A DNA stretch of 64,000 nt from an uncultured Verrucomicrobiae bacterium (GCA_937775205.1 CALKBX010000005.1:205087-269086), one strand, 5' to 3'. Positions 27,633 through 36,220 are shown, numbered from the stretch's first letter. A program made the numbers and translations. The notes: generated from the letters alone by a model not told the origin.

Positions 27633-28054
27633 GTTATCTATATGTCGGAGGTTTCTGGCCTTGCTGGCCCTTTTATTTTTATTTTCTCTGGGCGGCTGTG
27701 TATTTAGTCACAAAAGTGTCATAAAACAGGGGTCTATGGAGTTAATCGCCACAATGAAGCCGCGCAATTGGATGGTTAGTCGGCTGGTTAATGATGAGAA
27801 AAGAAACCTCATGGACCGTAGATGTCCCACTCACCCTCTATCCTGCTTCGATGAATCAATTCCTTACACGTTTTGGAAAATATCTTGAGAGCAAAGACAG
27901 AGAGATCTGGCATCAGGTGAACCTTGAGGACCGAACGCTGAAGGCCCTATTGCCTCTCAAGACCGGCGATTATCTGTTTAAACTGTGGTTTACTGACGAC
28001 AAAGAGTTTGAGGTATCGTGCCAACTTCCCGTCCATGTGCCCCCCCTCAAATAG
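27631..28054 (+). pseudogene. Small lipoprotein, apparently frameshifted
   Basis: MLSICRRFLALLALLFLFSL followed by GGC is a clear lipoprotein signal with lipobox LGGC. The frame runs to 27888, but a second frame open from 27791 to 28054 carries better protein-like sequence (VPLTLYPASMNQFLTRFGKY, LKTGDYLFKLWFTDDKEFEV). A single-base shift near 27785 would join them into a lipoprotein of about 140 residues. Not recognised. Confidence 0.4.
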
Positions 28055-28082
28055 GACAAAAACTTGGGATTTGGTTAAACGC

Positions 28083-28433
28083 ATGAATGAAGAGATGCCG
28101 ATTGGAATATACGAATGTAACCCAGGCGATGGCACAGTCTACAGCCGAATCAGATTCACCGTGTTTGAAGATGATGACTTCCCGGAATTTGTGATCCAGT
28201 ACAGCGCCTACTTGTCTGATCGCCTATTCCTACCGTTCATGGACGAAATATTCCGCAAAGCCACGATTCACAGTGATATAGTAAAAAAACAGTTATATCA
28301 GATCGCAGGAGGGGTTTACGAAGACCCTTGGAATGACTCTTCTTGGAAAGGCCCGGAACCTGAGCAGGACGATGAAAAGGACAGACGTTTCAGTATGTAT
28401 ATGGCAAAGACCGGGCTGCCTAAGCTGAATTAG
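28083..28433 (+). CDS. YbjN-like hypothetical protein (116 aa)
   Basis: From ATG 28083: MNEEMPIGIYECNPGDGTVY, then SRIRFTVFEDDDFPEFVIQY. A beta-rich half followed by a helix (IVKKQLYQIAGG) resembles the YbjN/type III chaperone-like fold, where an order of strands pairs with two helices. This is a weak, by-eye resemblance. The acidic C-terminus (PEPEQDDEKD) is disordered. Confidence 0.45.
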   Translation: MNEEMPIGIYECNPGDGTVYSRIRFTVFEDDDFPEFVIQYSAYLSDRLFLPFMDEIFRKATIHSDIVKKQLYQIAGGVYEDPWNDSSWKGPEPEQDDEKDRRFSMYMAKTGLPKLN

Positions 28434-28442
28434 AAATCTATC

Positions 28443-28778
28443 ATGAGTAAAATCTATAAGATAAAGCCGTCGAGCCTTAGCAAGTACGGCATTGAGTGCT
28501 CTCATTGCCTTTGGATGGGGATGAATGGGCTGAGTCTCCGAGGCATTCAAGGCACAAGAGCTTGTGGGGAAAGGCGGGAGCGCATAGGATACGGCGTGAA
28601 ATTTGGGTCACATTTCTTTATAACAGTTTTGGTGGTCACTATTGCAATTTGGATTGCGTACAAATTGTTTCGGGCACTTGCCAAGCAAGCCATAATGACA
28701 GCATATATCTTCATTTGTTTTGTTTTTTTGCTGATGGGCACAGCAGTGTACATCTATCTTAAATATATAAACCAATAA
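28443..28778 (+). CDS. Hypothetical protein with C-terminal membrane helices (111 aa)
   Basis: Residues 1-27 (YKIKPSSLSKYGIECSHCLW) resemble the very N-terminus of PD-(D/E)XK nucleases of the Cas4/RecB type, but the nuclease core is missing. Residues 55-108 contain two hydrophobic helices. It may be a fusion of a nuclease remnant with a small membrane protein, since the two parts do not look related. Confidence 0.4.
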   Translation: MSKIYKIKPSSLSKYGIECSHCLWMGMNGLSLRGIQGTRACGERRERIGYGVKFGSHFFITVLVVTIAIWIAYKLFRALAKQAIMTAYIFICFVFLLMGTAVYIYLKYINQ

Positions 28779-28794
28779 TCAAGATTCATGATTA

Positions 28795-29298
28795 TCATGA
28801 TGTCATGGATGAAGGGATTGTTTGTATCCTGACCAGCCTAGTTTGGATTATCTTTGTGTTTATTTCACTCCAGCCGGGGCGTTTGAAACAAAGCCACTGA
28901 TCGGCAGCTTCCGAGAAAGAGATTCTCTTGGTGGACCTATTTTGGTGGTGGATCGATTGAGTGAGATTATTGGACTGCTCGCATGAGGTGGCTTTCTTAA
29001 GCGTTATATAGTCCAACGCCACTTCGAGAAGGTCGTGGTACCCACTTTCGCGAAGAATGGTAAGGGCGCTGGATATTTTTGCTTCCTCTCTCTGGTTTAT
29101 GGAAGCTAGTGAAAACCTTCCTTCCGCAATTAGCTTCAGTTTCGTCAGGGCTTTTACTTTTGCTTCCTCTAAGGTCTTGGCGGATACCTTCCCCCTGGAA
29201 CCGCCTATGCTCCAAGAGGCGTGGAACCTTTGATCGCTGGGTGCAAATACAATGCGTGCCTGGTAATTCCTGTATGTGACCACTTGTCGCATTTCCAT
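28795..29298 (-). pseudogene. N-terminal remnant of a tyrosine integrase beside tRNA-Leu
   Basis: The frame continues through the tRNA to 29607, but the likely start is MEMRQVVTYRNYQARIVFAP at 29298. Residues about 40-165 show the arm/core-binding pattern of Verrucomicrobia integrases: KTLEEAKVKALTKLKLIAEG, LRESGYHDLLEVALDYITLK, then FSEAADQWLCFKRPGWSEIN. The frame stops before any catalytic domain (no R...HxxR...Y). Sitting at the tRNA 3' end, it is probably the dead integrase of the left element. Confidence 0.6.
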
Positions 29299-29374
29299 TC
29301 GCACTTCATCGCATAGGTTCGTAGTTTTGTTTACCGGAACAAAAGGCTCTTTTGTTCCGTAAGAGGAGGATGAG

Positions 29375-29393
29375 GCGTTCAGTAAACGCTCAG
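29375..29393. repeat. Integrase arm-type motif near tRNA-Leu
   Basis: GCGTTCAGTAAACGCTCAG matches the tandem motifs at 13188-13212 near the left att copy. It lies 34 bases from the tRNA 3' end. Matching motifs at both ends of 13001-29426 support that stretch as one element. Confidence 0.5.
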
Positions 29394-29426
29394 AAGAATT
29401 GGAATGTGGTTTTTCTGAAGGGAAAG

Positions 29427-29513
29427 TGGTACCGGAGGAGGGACTCGAACCCACACTTCCTTGCGAAAAGCGGATTTTGAATCCGCCGCGTCTACCAATT
29501 CCGCCACTCCGGC
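29427..29513 (-). tRNA. tRNA-Leu (anticodon CAA)
   Basis: 87-nt class II tRNA with encoded CCA. The acceptor stem GCCGGAG pairs with CTCCGGT. The D arm contains GAATTGGTAGAC, the anticodon stem-loop is GCGGA-TTCAAAA-TCCGC (anticodon CAA, reading UUG), there is a variable arm, and the T loop is GTTCGAGTC. It is the only complete tRNA in the window. Its 3' 28 bases recur at 13001 and its 5' half at 59767, so it is the integration target of both elements. Confidence 0.97.
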
Positions 29514-29563
29514 AAGCCTTAAAAAATGGGAGTTTTTTTACAGTCTCCCAACAACTCATCCTT

Positions 29564-29590
29564 GCTTGTGCCACTGGTTGTGCCACTTTC
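29564..29590. repeat. Paired TTGTGCCACT motifs at left end of right element
   Basis: CTTGTGCCACTGGTTGTGCCACTTT holds two direct copies of TTGTGCCACT. The same paired motif (CTTGTGCCACTTTTTGTGCCACTTT) lies at about 59662-59687 next to the other att end. It is therefore a candidate recombinase or excisionase site set of the right element. Confidence 0.5.
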
Positions 29591-29815
29591 ACTCTAATTA
29601 ACGACACAAAACAATGATGAACACGTCCGGAAGTCTACACTCCCGTCCTTGACGGTCGCAAGCGCAAAGTCAGAAGCCTGTGGCAGCGCGGTGGCAAATA
29701 CTATGCCAGGCTGAAGATCGCTTATCCCGGAGAGGAGACGCCCTCGGTCAGGCGAATCCCGCTTAAGGCTACAACGGTTCCCGAAGCCACCAAGGAGCTT
29801 CGTAATCTACAAGTC

Positions 29816-30778
29816 ATGCGTGACAAGGGGCAGACCGTTGTTCGCGGTCGCACTCCCACCCTTGCCGAGTTCGCACAGCAATATATTGAAAGGCTCCATA
29901 TGGGCAATCGTAAGCGGCCCAAGACGATTTCCAGCGAGTGTGGCCATCTTCGGTTTTGGACCCGTGAGCTGGGCCGTCACCGGCTCCACACTATATCCGC
30001 AGGCCAGATCCAGAGAGCGCTTGATAAGCGCGCGTCTGATGGCAGGGCGCCGCGAACCCTGAACATTGCGCTTACCAGCCTTCGCAATCTCTATGCCGAG
30101 GCGATTGCCGATGGATTAGTGGAAACCAGTCCTTGCCAGAGCGTGAAATGGCGCAAGGTTGACAACAAGGATCGGAAGCTGGTCACTGACCGAGATTTTT
30201 CCGCCATTTGTGATGCAGCAATGGAGACCAGCAAAAACGGGCATCAGTTTTGCGACTATATCCGGCTCCTGCAGTATTGTGGAAGCCGTATGGCTGAAAC
30301 GCTTCGATTGCGTTGGTCTGATGTTAAATGGGAACAGGAACAACTGGTCATTGGTGCTGATGGAGATTCCAAGAACCACGAATCAAGGCATGTGGATTTT
30401 AATCCCAGCCTCAAGTCACACCTTACCGAAATGCACCAGCGACGAGACGAAGGATCGGTTTGGATTTTCCCTTCTCCACAACGAGGCACGAAGGATATTC
30501 CATCCAAGTCCTTCCGCGAAACTCTCCTGCTGGCTCGTGAAGAGTCAGGACTGGAGCACGTCGGCTTTCACGATACCCGGCACCACTTTATCAGTATGTC
30601 GGTAATGGCCGGCATCGACTACATGACGATTGCTGCTTGGGTGGGCCACAAGGATGGTGGCATCCTGATAGGAAAAACCTACGGCCACTTGGCCAACGAA
30701 CACAGGCAACGAGCGGCACAGAAACTTGTGCTGGGAAGCGTGGGGATTATCGATGGCGGCAAGGTTGCGGCGGGTTAG
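29816..30778 (+). CDS. Tyrosine recombinase/integrase
   Basis: 320 residues from ATG 29816. The SAM-like core-binding domain spans about 10-105 (TPTLAEFAQQYIERLHM). The catalytic domain holds Arg in CGSRMAETLRLRW (about 160), a Lys hairpin (GDSKNHESRH), HDTR (about 251-254), GHKDGG (His, about 278) and the Tyr nucleophile in KTYGHL (about 289), so the active site is complete. The same frame is open upstream to 29621 and encodes an arm-binding domain (VLDGRKRKVRSLWQRGGKYY) without a start. ATGATG at 29614 is out of frame, suggesting a frameshift at the 5' end. It sits directly beside the tRNA att site. Confidence 0.9.
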   Translation: MRDKGQTVVRGRTPTLAEFAQQYIERLHMGNRKRPKTISSECGHLRFWTRELGRHRLHTISAGQIQRALDKRASDGRAPRTLNIALTSLRNLYAEAIADGLVETSPCQSVKWRKVDNKDRKLVTDRDFSAICDAAMETSKNGHQFCDYIRLLQYCGSRMAETLRLRWSDVKWEQEQLVIGADGDSKNHESRHVDFNPSLKSHLTEMHQRRDEGSVWIFPSPQRGTKDIPSKSFRETLLLAREESGLEHVGFHDTRHHFISMSVMAGIDYMTIAAWVGHKDGGILIGKTYGHLANEHRQRAAQKLVLGSVGIIDGGKVAAG

Positions 30779-30871
30779 GCATCGTGGCGCGTGGAACTGG
30801 ACGCGGGGCGGTTTGATGAGGTGCACGGGAAGATTCTTTGTCGTAACGGCACAATGCAACCGAGATCACCC

Positions 30872-30891
30872 TGTGAATAAACCCATTCACA
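30872..30891. promoter_or_regulatory. Candidate operator palindrome
   Basis: Perfect inverted repeat TGTGAAT-AAACCC-ATTCACA, 55 bases upstream of the gene at 30947 and 93 bases after the integrase. A half-site-like GTGTTCATTC follows near 30918. It is probably a repressor site controlling the small genes downstream. Confidence 0.4.
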
Positions 30892-30946
30892 ACTTTCGGT
30901 AAATCACCGTTGTTGGTTGTGTTCATTCGGGTCCATTCTGGTTCGC

Positions 30947-31519
30947 ATGACAACTGAAAGTAACTTTACGAATAACCATCATTCCCCGACACCATTTGAA
31001 ATAGCATCACTTGCTGCACAATTGTCGGGTGGTAAAGATCCGAAGAAGCACTTGTGGAATGCCTATAATCTGTATTGGGAGGCGGCTCGCGGATTGGATC
31101 GAAGGGCTAGGGATGTAATTGAAGCTGGTGAATTAAGTGTCGATTCTGAAAAGGCTCGAAAACTTGAGGAGGGAAGCTTATTTTTTGCACCTAATGCAGA
31201 TACTGATCAACTGCGACTTTACCTGCAGAGTAATGGTATTAATTTGAAAAAGGGGGAAACCGTTCGCCGAAATCTACGCGAATATTTCATTGAAACGGGG
31301 CAAAGAAAGAAGGCAGCCCTACTTAGGTCGAGTTTAGCAGAGCTCCCATTCGAGCTCCCGTGGGAAACAAAGGGGGGCGAACATCCTTTCACTCGCATTA
31401 AAAGAACCACTATAGATGAGTTCATCAGGCACAAAAAAAAGCGAAAATCTGAAGGCGGTAAGAAGAGTCACCAGACCAAGAAAAAGAGGGCTGCTAGAAA
31501 AACTACTGCCAAGAAATAA
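30947..31519 (+). CDS. Hypothetical protein with histone H1-like lysine tail
   Basis: 190 residues from ATG 30947 (MTTESNFTNNHHSPTPFEIA). The first 130 residues are soluble and mostly helical, with AYNLYWEAARGLDRRARDVI. The last 35 are almost entirely Lys/Arg/Ala/Ser (KKRKSEGGKKSHQTKKKRAA), resembling the tails of bacterial histone H1-like proteins. The body is not recognised. A DNA-binding role is inferred from the tail only. Confidence 0.55.
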   Translation: MTTESNFTNNHHSPTPFEIASLAAQLSGGKDPKKHLWNAYNLYWEAARGLDRRARDVIEAGELSVDSEKARKLEEGSLFFAPNADTDQLRLYLQSNGINLKKGETVRRNLREYFIETGQRKKAALLRSSLAELPFELPWETKGGEHPFTRIKRTTIDEFIRHKKKRKSEGGKKSHQTKKKRAARKTTAKK

Positions 31520-31693
31520 AATCATTCGGTGACATTTTTTTTTGGGCCGCAACGCCCACTTTCCCCTTTCAGATGGCCTGCAACAGGCGCAGGAACAGGC
31601 GTAATAGTCCGCAACATTCCCTTTTTTCTTCGGAACGGGTTTTGACCGTGGTGGGCGGATTTTTCCCCCGACAAGACGTGGTAAGGTCTGGTC

Positions 31694-31906
31694 ATGGAAA
31701 AAACGCCATACATAATTCAGCCAAACCTCGACACTCCGTTGCCGATACACTTCTACACCGATACCTTACAGATCGCTTCCCGCACTACCCTATGGCAGTG
31801 GGGCAAGGAAGGTCTCCGCATGACCCGCGTGGGCGGGAGGGTGTTCCTTTCACAAGCTGATCTTCAGCGGTTCATGAACGAGAGGACAGGAGAGGTGGCG
31901 CGATGA
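31694..31906 (+). CDS. Excisionase/MerR-type HTH protein
   Basis: 70 residues with the excisionase-family winged HTH: SRTTLWQWGKEGLRMTRVGG then RVFLSQADLQRFM. It is the usual partner of tyrosine integrases and is probably a recombination directionality factor or regulator of the right element. It overlaps the next ORF by four bases (ATGA). The 170-base gap upstream is T/C-rich, with no gene. Confidence 0.75.
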   Translation: MEKTPYIIQPNLDTPLPIHFYTDTLQIASRTTLWQWGKEGLRMTRVGGRVFLSQADLQRFMNERTGEVAR

Positions 31907-32043
31907 CCTTGGCCAAGCTTGTGGCTCAAGTTCTGCCTCCAGATGAAATCAAGCGGATTGCCGAGTCAATGATTGGGCCGATCAGTTGGGAATCGAGTGG
32001 CTTTGGAATATGCAGCTGCCCTAGGCAAGGAGGCGCCTCATGA
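31903..32043 (+). CDS. 46-residue protein in xis-rep operon
   Basis: Starts MTLAKLVAQVLPPDEIKRIA and ends SSGFGICSCPRQGGAS. It overlaps both neighbours by ATGA four-base overlaps, which argues for real translation. The CxCP motif recalls the start of a primase-type zinc finger (G-x-C-x-CP), so it may be the relic of a longer primase-like gene. Confidence 0.45.
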   Translation: MTLAKLVAQVLPPDEIKRIAESMIGPISWESSGFGICSCPRQGGAS

Positions 32044-32687
32044 AATACGAAAAGACTTGGGTGAAACTGTATCGAGGCAAGATTGCGAATGAATTGGTGG
32101 CGGCCAACCATCGAGCCTTTGTCCTGCTTTATCAGATCGCAGACCGGGTTCAACGGACCGCCGCCTTCAATCGATGCAATCTCGATGTGGGAGAGGCATT
32201 TATCGGTGACTTTAAATCATTAAACATGACCCGAGGCCAGTACCGATACGCAAAGAAATATCTGGAGAAAAATGGATTTGCAACCTTCAGGACAACCAAC
32301 AAGGGAACCATCGCTAAGCAAATAAATTTCGATGTATTCGATCCGAATCTCGAAGGCGACGACCAACAGAACGACCATCCAGCAACCTTCAAACAACCAG
32401 CTGGCAACCATCCAACGACCACTACCAATAATGTTAAGAAAGAAAACAATGCAAAGAATGGAAAGAAGGCTCCCAATTCTAGTAATGGAGGGATGGGAAG
32501 GATAATATCGCTGGAGAAAGCAATTAATAGGAAAACGAAGGAAGCAGAGGAGTACAAAAATCGTCATCGAGGAGAGGCTGCCGCAGGAGACTTCCATTGG
32601 GATCCCGGCACTCGGAAAATCTACCGACAGAAGCTCTCAAAAATTAAAGAACTCAAAGAGGAGCATGAATCGCTTCTCCGGCTTTGA
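32040..32687 (+). CDS. Replication-initiator/organiser-like winged-HTH protein
   Basis: 215 residues. The N-terminal 95 resemble phage replisome organiser or Rep winged-helix domains: KTWVKLYRGKIANELVAANH, AFIGDFKSLNMTRGQYRYAK and LEKNGFATFRTTNKGTIAKQ. A low-complexity linker rich in Asn/Thr (residues 105-150) leads to a charged C-terminal coiled coil. The position in an integrase-Xis-Rep module supports a role in element replication, though no helicase or origin is visible. Confidence 0.55.
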   Translation: MKYEKTWVKLYRGKIANELVAANHRAFVLLYQIADRVQRTAAFNRCNLDVGEAFIGDFKSLNMTRGQYRYAKKYLEKNGFATFRTTNKGTIAKQINFDVFDPNLEGDDQQNDHPATFKQPAGNHPTTTTNNVKKENNAKNGKKAPNSSNGGMGRIISLEKAINRKTKEAEEYKNRHRGEAAAGDFHWDPGTRKIYRQKLSKIKELKEEHESLLRL

Positions 32688-32761
32688 TACTAGGTTAGGC
32701 CATGAGGAATCAGACTGGCAGGAAGGCGGGCTAAGAATCGATTCTACGGGCAACAAGAACC

Positions 32762-33840
32762 CTACCTACGCTCGATAATCGGCAAGCCGGTATCTGGGTC
32801 AACGCTCGGCCGACCGAAAGGCAAGTCGGACGGTTTTGGTTTGCTCGCCTTGTTGGCTTCAATTTTGCGAAGGAGTTCGCGGGAGAGTTTTTGAGCTTCA
32901 GCGATTTGGTCGGGGGTCATTTTTTTCTCTAGAAATTCAGATTTGAATCTACCCGCCGTCTTTTTCCCGTTGGCAGCAGCAATGTTTGCCCAAGCATATG
33001 CGGTTACATAATCCTGTATCACTCCTTGTCCATATCCATAACTCACCCCTAGATTGTTTTGCGCACTTGCATGTCCCTGATTGGCAGCTTTCTGGAACCA
33101 CTTAACCGCTTCCTTGTTGTCCTTCTCTACTCCTTGGCCTTCATCATACATCACCCCAAGGTTGAATTGCGCATCGCATATCCCTGATCGGCAGCTTTCT
33201 GGTACCACTTAACCGCTTCCTTGAAATCCTGCGCCACTCCTTGGCCTTATCATACTTCACCCCAAGGTTGTATTGCGCATCTGCATCTCCCTGATCGGCA
33301 GCTTTCCGGTACCACTTAACCGCTTCCTTGAAATCCTGCTCCACTCCTTTGCCATTGCTATACATCACCCCAAGGTTGTATTGCGCATCTGCAACTCCCT
33401 GATCGGCAGCTTTCTGGTACCACTTAACCGCTTCCTTGAAATCCTGCTCCACTCCTTGGCCATTTTCATACATCACCCCAAGGTTGTATTGCGCATGTGC
33501 AAGTCCCTGATCGGCAGCTTTCTGGAACCACTTAACCGCTTCCTTGAAATCCTGCTCCACTCCTTGGCCTCTTGCATACATCACCCCAAGGTTGTATTGC
33601 GCATCTGCATAATCCCTGATCGGCAGCTTTCTGGTACCACTTAACCGCTTCCTTGAAATCCTGCTCACCCCGTGCCCTTTGTGATACCATAAACCCAAGT
33701 TTGCATTGCGCCCTCGCATCCCCCTTCTCCGCCAACGCCTTCAGCGACTTAACGTCTTTCGGCAATGGCTTGTCCTTATCCGCCGCAACTAAAGGCAGGG
33801 AAAGGAATAGAGCCAGCAAAGCTATGAGGGTGGGTTTCAT
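32762..33840 (-). pseudogene. Exported Sel1-repeat protein, three frameshifts
   Basis: Starts MKPTLIALLALFLSLPLVAA (signal peptide, ATG 33840). Sel1-like repeats of 36 residues follow, each with YNLGVMYxxGxGVEQDFKEA and VKWYQKAADQG. The reading frame changes three times: an extra base near 33612 and missing bases near 33246 and 33190. The C-terminus ends PDTGLPIIERR. Joined, it would be about 360 residues with about eight repeats. Sel1 proteins mediate protein contacts. The first 30 residues match the truncated gene at 49140-49298. Confidence 0.75.
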
Positions 33841-34179
33841 ATCTTTAGGAATCTTAGAGTGTGGTGCGATAGAATAAAGCCGAAAAAATAGAAATTCTAA
33901 CGTGAACTTCGGCGAAGCCAAGGAGGCGCAGCGTTCCCCGACACCACATTTTCCCTCGGGTCCTTCCCAAGGCATGATGGCTAACGGGTGACCGAGTGCT
34001 TTTTTAGACTAGTCACAGGCCTTCCAAACTCATTTCAGTTTCACTCATAGTGACGCCATAACGGCACAAACCAACAAACGTGCGTATGTAAATGCTGTTG
34101 AGGGAGGCATACAAGGCGAGGGCTATTTGCGGTTACTTCCTAATACTCCTCCTTTTTATCAATGACATGCCCGCCACTC

Positions 34180-34455
34180 TCACTTCTTCTTTTGGTGTTT
34201 ACCCCAGCAGAAATAACAACCATCGCCCCATTTCTTCTCGGCCTTACCAAGTTTCTTCGCGTCTTCGAGTGTGACGTATTTCACGTTGGTGGACTTTTTA
34301 AGACTGCGGCAATCTCTTTCTGCGTGCCATTTCTTGCCGCCATCGGGAGCTATGAAGCACCAACCTTTAGCAGCGACCTTTGGGACCTTCTTGTCAGCCG
34401 AAAAAGCTGTAAGCGTAAATGTTATAATTAAGATTAGGGGAGTGATGTATTTCAT
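34180..34455 (-). CDS. Small exported Cys/His-rich domain protein
   Basis: 91 residues with a signal peptide (1-20, ending TAFSA). The mature part KKWHAERDCRSLKKSTNVKY, with VTLEDAKKLGKAEKKW and CYFCWG, is the same compact zinc-ribbon-like unit (xxH-x-x-x-C-R ... C-x-x-C) found twice at the end of the nuclease at 36221-37027. Probably a stand-alone metal-binding version. The gap 33841-34179 holds only fragments resembling the dispersed leader repeat (near 34106 and 34164). Confidence 0.6.
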   Translation of the reverse strand: MKYITPLILIITFTLTAFSADKKVPKVAAKGWCFIAPDGGKKWHAERDCRSLKKSTNVKYVTLEDAKKLGKAEKKWGDGCYFCWGKHQKKK

Positions 34456-34551
34456 TTGTCAGAAACCTACCCCTCCGGTGACAAGCGGGCAAACACCAAT
34501 ACGGGCCAGCTTCCTTGCAAACCTACCACCTCTTCCCCACACTTCTCCCCC

Positions 34552-35046
34552 GTGGAACCACTCCAACCACCCGACTCCATGCACCTCACAGCCGCCCAAG
34601 GCTGGCTTGAACTGGGCAACCACGAGGAGGCATTTGAGGAACTGGAACAGATTGACGCACCCTTACGCGGCCACCCCGATGTGCTGGAGGTGCGCTGGGG
34701 CATCTATGCCTCAATCGAGAAATGGGACTACTGTCTGGAGATAGGTGGCGCGATGGTCAGACTAGACCCCGCACGATTCACCGGCTGGATTAACCGCTCC
34801 TTCGCACTGCATTGCCTCAAGCGAACCAAGGAGGCGTATGAGCAACTCAAGGAAGGGTTAAGGCGTCACGACGAGGAGGAACTCATCTGGTACAACCTCG
34901 CTTGCTACGCTTGTGTGCTGGGCAAGAAGTTCGAGGCGAGAAGGAGGCTGGCGAAGGCGATTGATTTAGGTGGTGACGCAGTCAAGACGCGCGCATTGGA
35001 TGACCCGGACTTTGAGGCGCTGTGGCGGCCGGGCGAGAAAAAGTAA
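34552..35046 (+). CDS. TPR-like protein (intact copy of duplicated gene)
   Basis: 164 residues from GTG 34552 (VEPLQPPDSMHL); ATG 34456 is an upstream alternative. Helical repeat units with LTAAQGWLELGNHEEAFEEL, VRWGIYASIEKWDYCLEIGG and INRSFALHCLKRTKEAYEQL fit tetratricopeptide helices of a family common in PVC bacteria. It ends WRPGEKK. An inverted frameshifted copy lies at 22010-22503. The intact copy probably acts as a protein-protein adaptor. Confidence 0.75.
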   Translation: MEPLQPPDSMHLTAAQGWLELGNHEEAFEELEQIDAPLRGHPDVLEVRWGIYASIEKWDYCLEIGGAMVRLDPARFTGWINRSFALHCLKRTKEAYEQLKEGLRRHDEEELIWYNLACYACVLGKKFEARRRLAKAIDLGGDAVKTRALDDPDFEALWRPGEKK

Positions 35047-35087
35047 ACCCACCACGGCGAAACCGTTCAACTCTTTTGGTTGGGTGC

Positions 35088-35570
35088 TTAAGCGGACTGG
35101 CCTCGGACTGGTTCAGAAGTTTTCTTAAACACGAGATAGTCATAGGGGTGGTATTCCTTGCCTTTACCCATCAGCGCCCCGATGCAGCCGGGAGCCACGT
35201 CTATATGTATCGTCTCGACCTTCTGAAACTCGTATCCCTTGGCTTCGTATTTTTCCACCGTAGCCGTAAGGTCGTTAGCTATTCCGCCAGCAGCAGAGCC
35301 ACCCGTTCTTCCTCCATGGTCGACAAACTGCTCTGACATGGATGCCGACGTGCCGCGGATAAAAGGAATGAAAAGAGTAGAACCTTGTAGTGACTTGATG
35401 CGGTTGCCGTCTTCCTTGGGGTTTCCTCGGCCTTGCGGTGACTTGATGGGGTCGCCGTCTTCTTTTCTACGTTGCGTTTCAGTCTTGCTGGTGGGCAAAA
35501 ACGCCATGTACACCAACGCCGCCACTACAATCAGCGTGATTGAAATCGCCAGGCGGAACCATTTCACCAA
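35088..35570 (-). CDS. Membrane-anchored hypothetical protein (160 aa)
   Basis: One N-terminal membrane helix (about 7-26), a linker with two copies of a K-E-D-G-(D/N)-x-I-K-S-x-Q-G motif, and a C-terminal beta domain (VEKYEAKGYEFQKVETIHID, YDYLVFKK) resembling DUF4177-type small domains (about 115-150). Role unknown. The motif AAAGTAAACCCACCACGGCG occurs on both sides (35039-35058 with one change, 35618-35637). Confidence 0.5.
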   Translation of the reverse strand: MVKWFRLAISITLIVVAALVYMAFLPTSKTETQRRKEDGDPIKSPQGRGNPKEDGNRIKSLQGSTLFIPFIRGTSASMSEQFVDHGGRTGGSAAGGIANDLTATVEKYEAKGYEFQKVETIHIDVAPGCIGALMGKGKEYHPYDYLVFKKTSEPVRGQSA

Positions 35571-35771
35571 TAAAGACCGATGTCGTCCAATTGTATTCCA
35601 TAATATTGCTCTTTCTTAAAGTAAACCCACCACGGCGTTGGGCTAACTTGTTATGAAGCAGAGCTAGTCCGTTACCCCTTTCGGTTATGAAAGTCGCCGT
35701 GATGGGTAAGGAGTTGCTTTATGCCACTGAGGCTAACGATTGGCACATGTCAGGGCAAGGAGACAAGGCAA

Positions 35772-35804
35772 GCCCTCAAGGACTTTCAGGGGGAGGAATG
35801 AGGG
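35772..35804. repeat. 33-bp dispersed repeat, copy A
   Basis: 33 bases starting GCCCTCAAGGACTTTCA and ending GGAATGAGGG, with one mismatch to 51756-51788. No coding sense is evident at either site. Both lie within 100 bases of gene remnants or other repeats. Confidence 0.6.
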
Positions 35805-35826
35805 GGTCGGGCGACGGAACGTTTCT

Positions 35827-36144
35827 TCAGTGGCGGTATCCACCCCCACCAGCCCCCTTCAGCCATCCTTTTTTCATCGCCAAGACAGAGAAGCCTGTCA
35901 TTGGGATTGCGAAAAGAGTGAACGGCATAGCAAAGTCAGGAACAAATATCCAAAATATGATGATGCTTGCTATGCCCGCAAAACATAGGACGCAGGTCTG
36001 AAACTTTACAGAGGAATTCGATTCTGGTTCTTCGTCCATGACTTCGTTAAGCCTACTCCCCCCGAACCCGAATGGCGAGCTAGAATCCTCTGATCTAGGT
36101 GAATCTCGTGACTCCTGAGGATCTCGCACTCCTCTTCTAGCCAT
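35827..36144 (-). CDS. Small membrane protein (105 aa)
   Basis: Polar Ser/Glu-rich first 45 residues (starting MARRGVRDPQESRDSPRSED), then two hydrophobic helices (FQTCVLCFAGIASIIIFWIF and MPFTLFAIPMTGFSVLAM). Not recognised. It lies downstream of the nuclease gene on the same strand. Confidence 0.5.
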   Translation of the reverse strand: MARRGVRDPQESRDSPRSEDSSSPFGFGGSRLNEVMDEEPESNSSVKFQTCVLCFAGIASIIIFWIFVPDFAMPFTLFAIPMTGFSVLAMKKGWLKGAGGGGYRH

Positions 36145-36220
36145 TACCCTGTTTTCCGCATCTATTACATTAGGCCCAACTCAGGGGGATTCTGACGGGT
36201 TAGGCCGTTGGGTCAACTCT

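Noticed and set aside
28443..28522. A PD-(D/E)XK nuclease gene
   Set aside because: Only the first ~27 residues resemble the family and the catalytic core is absent.
36176..36215. Integron attC site (ACCCAAC...GTTGGGC) after the nuclease gene
   Set aside because: The core motifs fit RYYYAAC and GTTRRRY, but only one such pair was found, the spacing of about 40 bases is short, and no IntI is present. A terminator-like hairpin is as likely.
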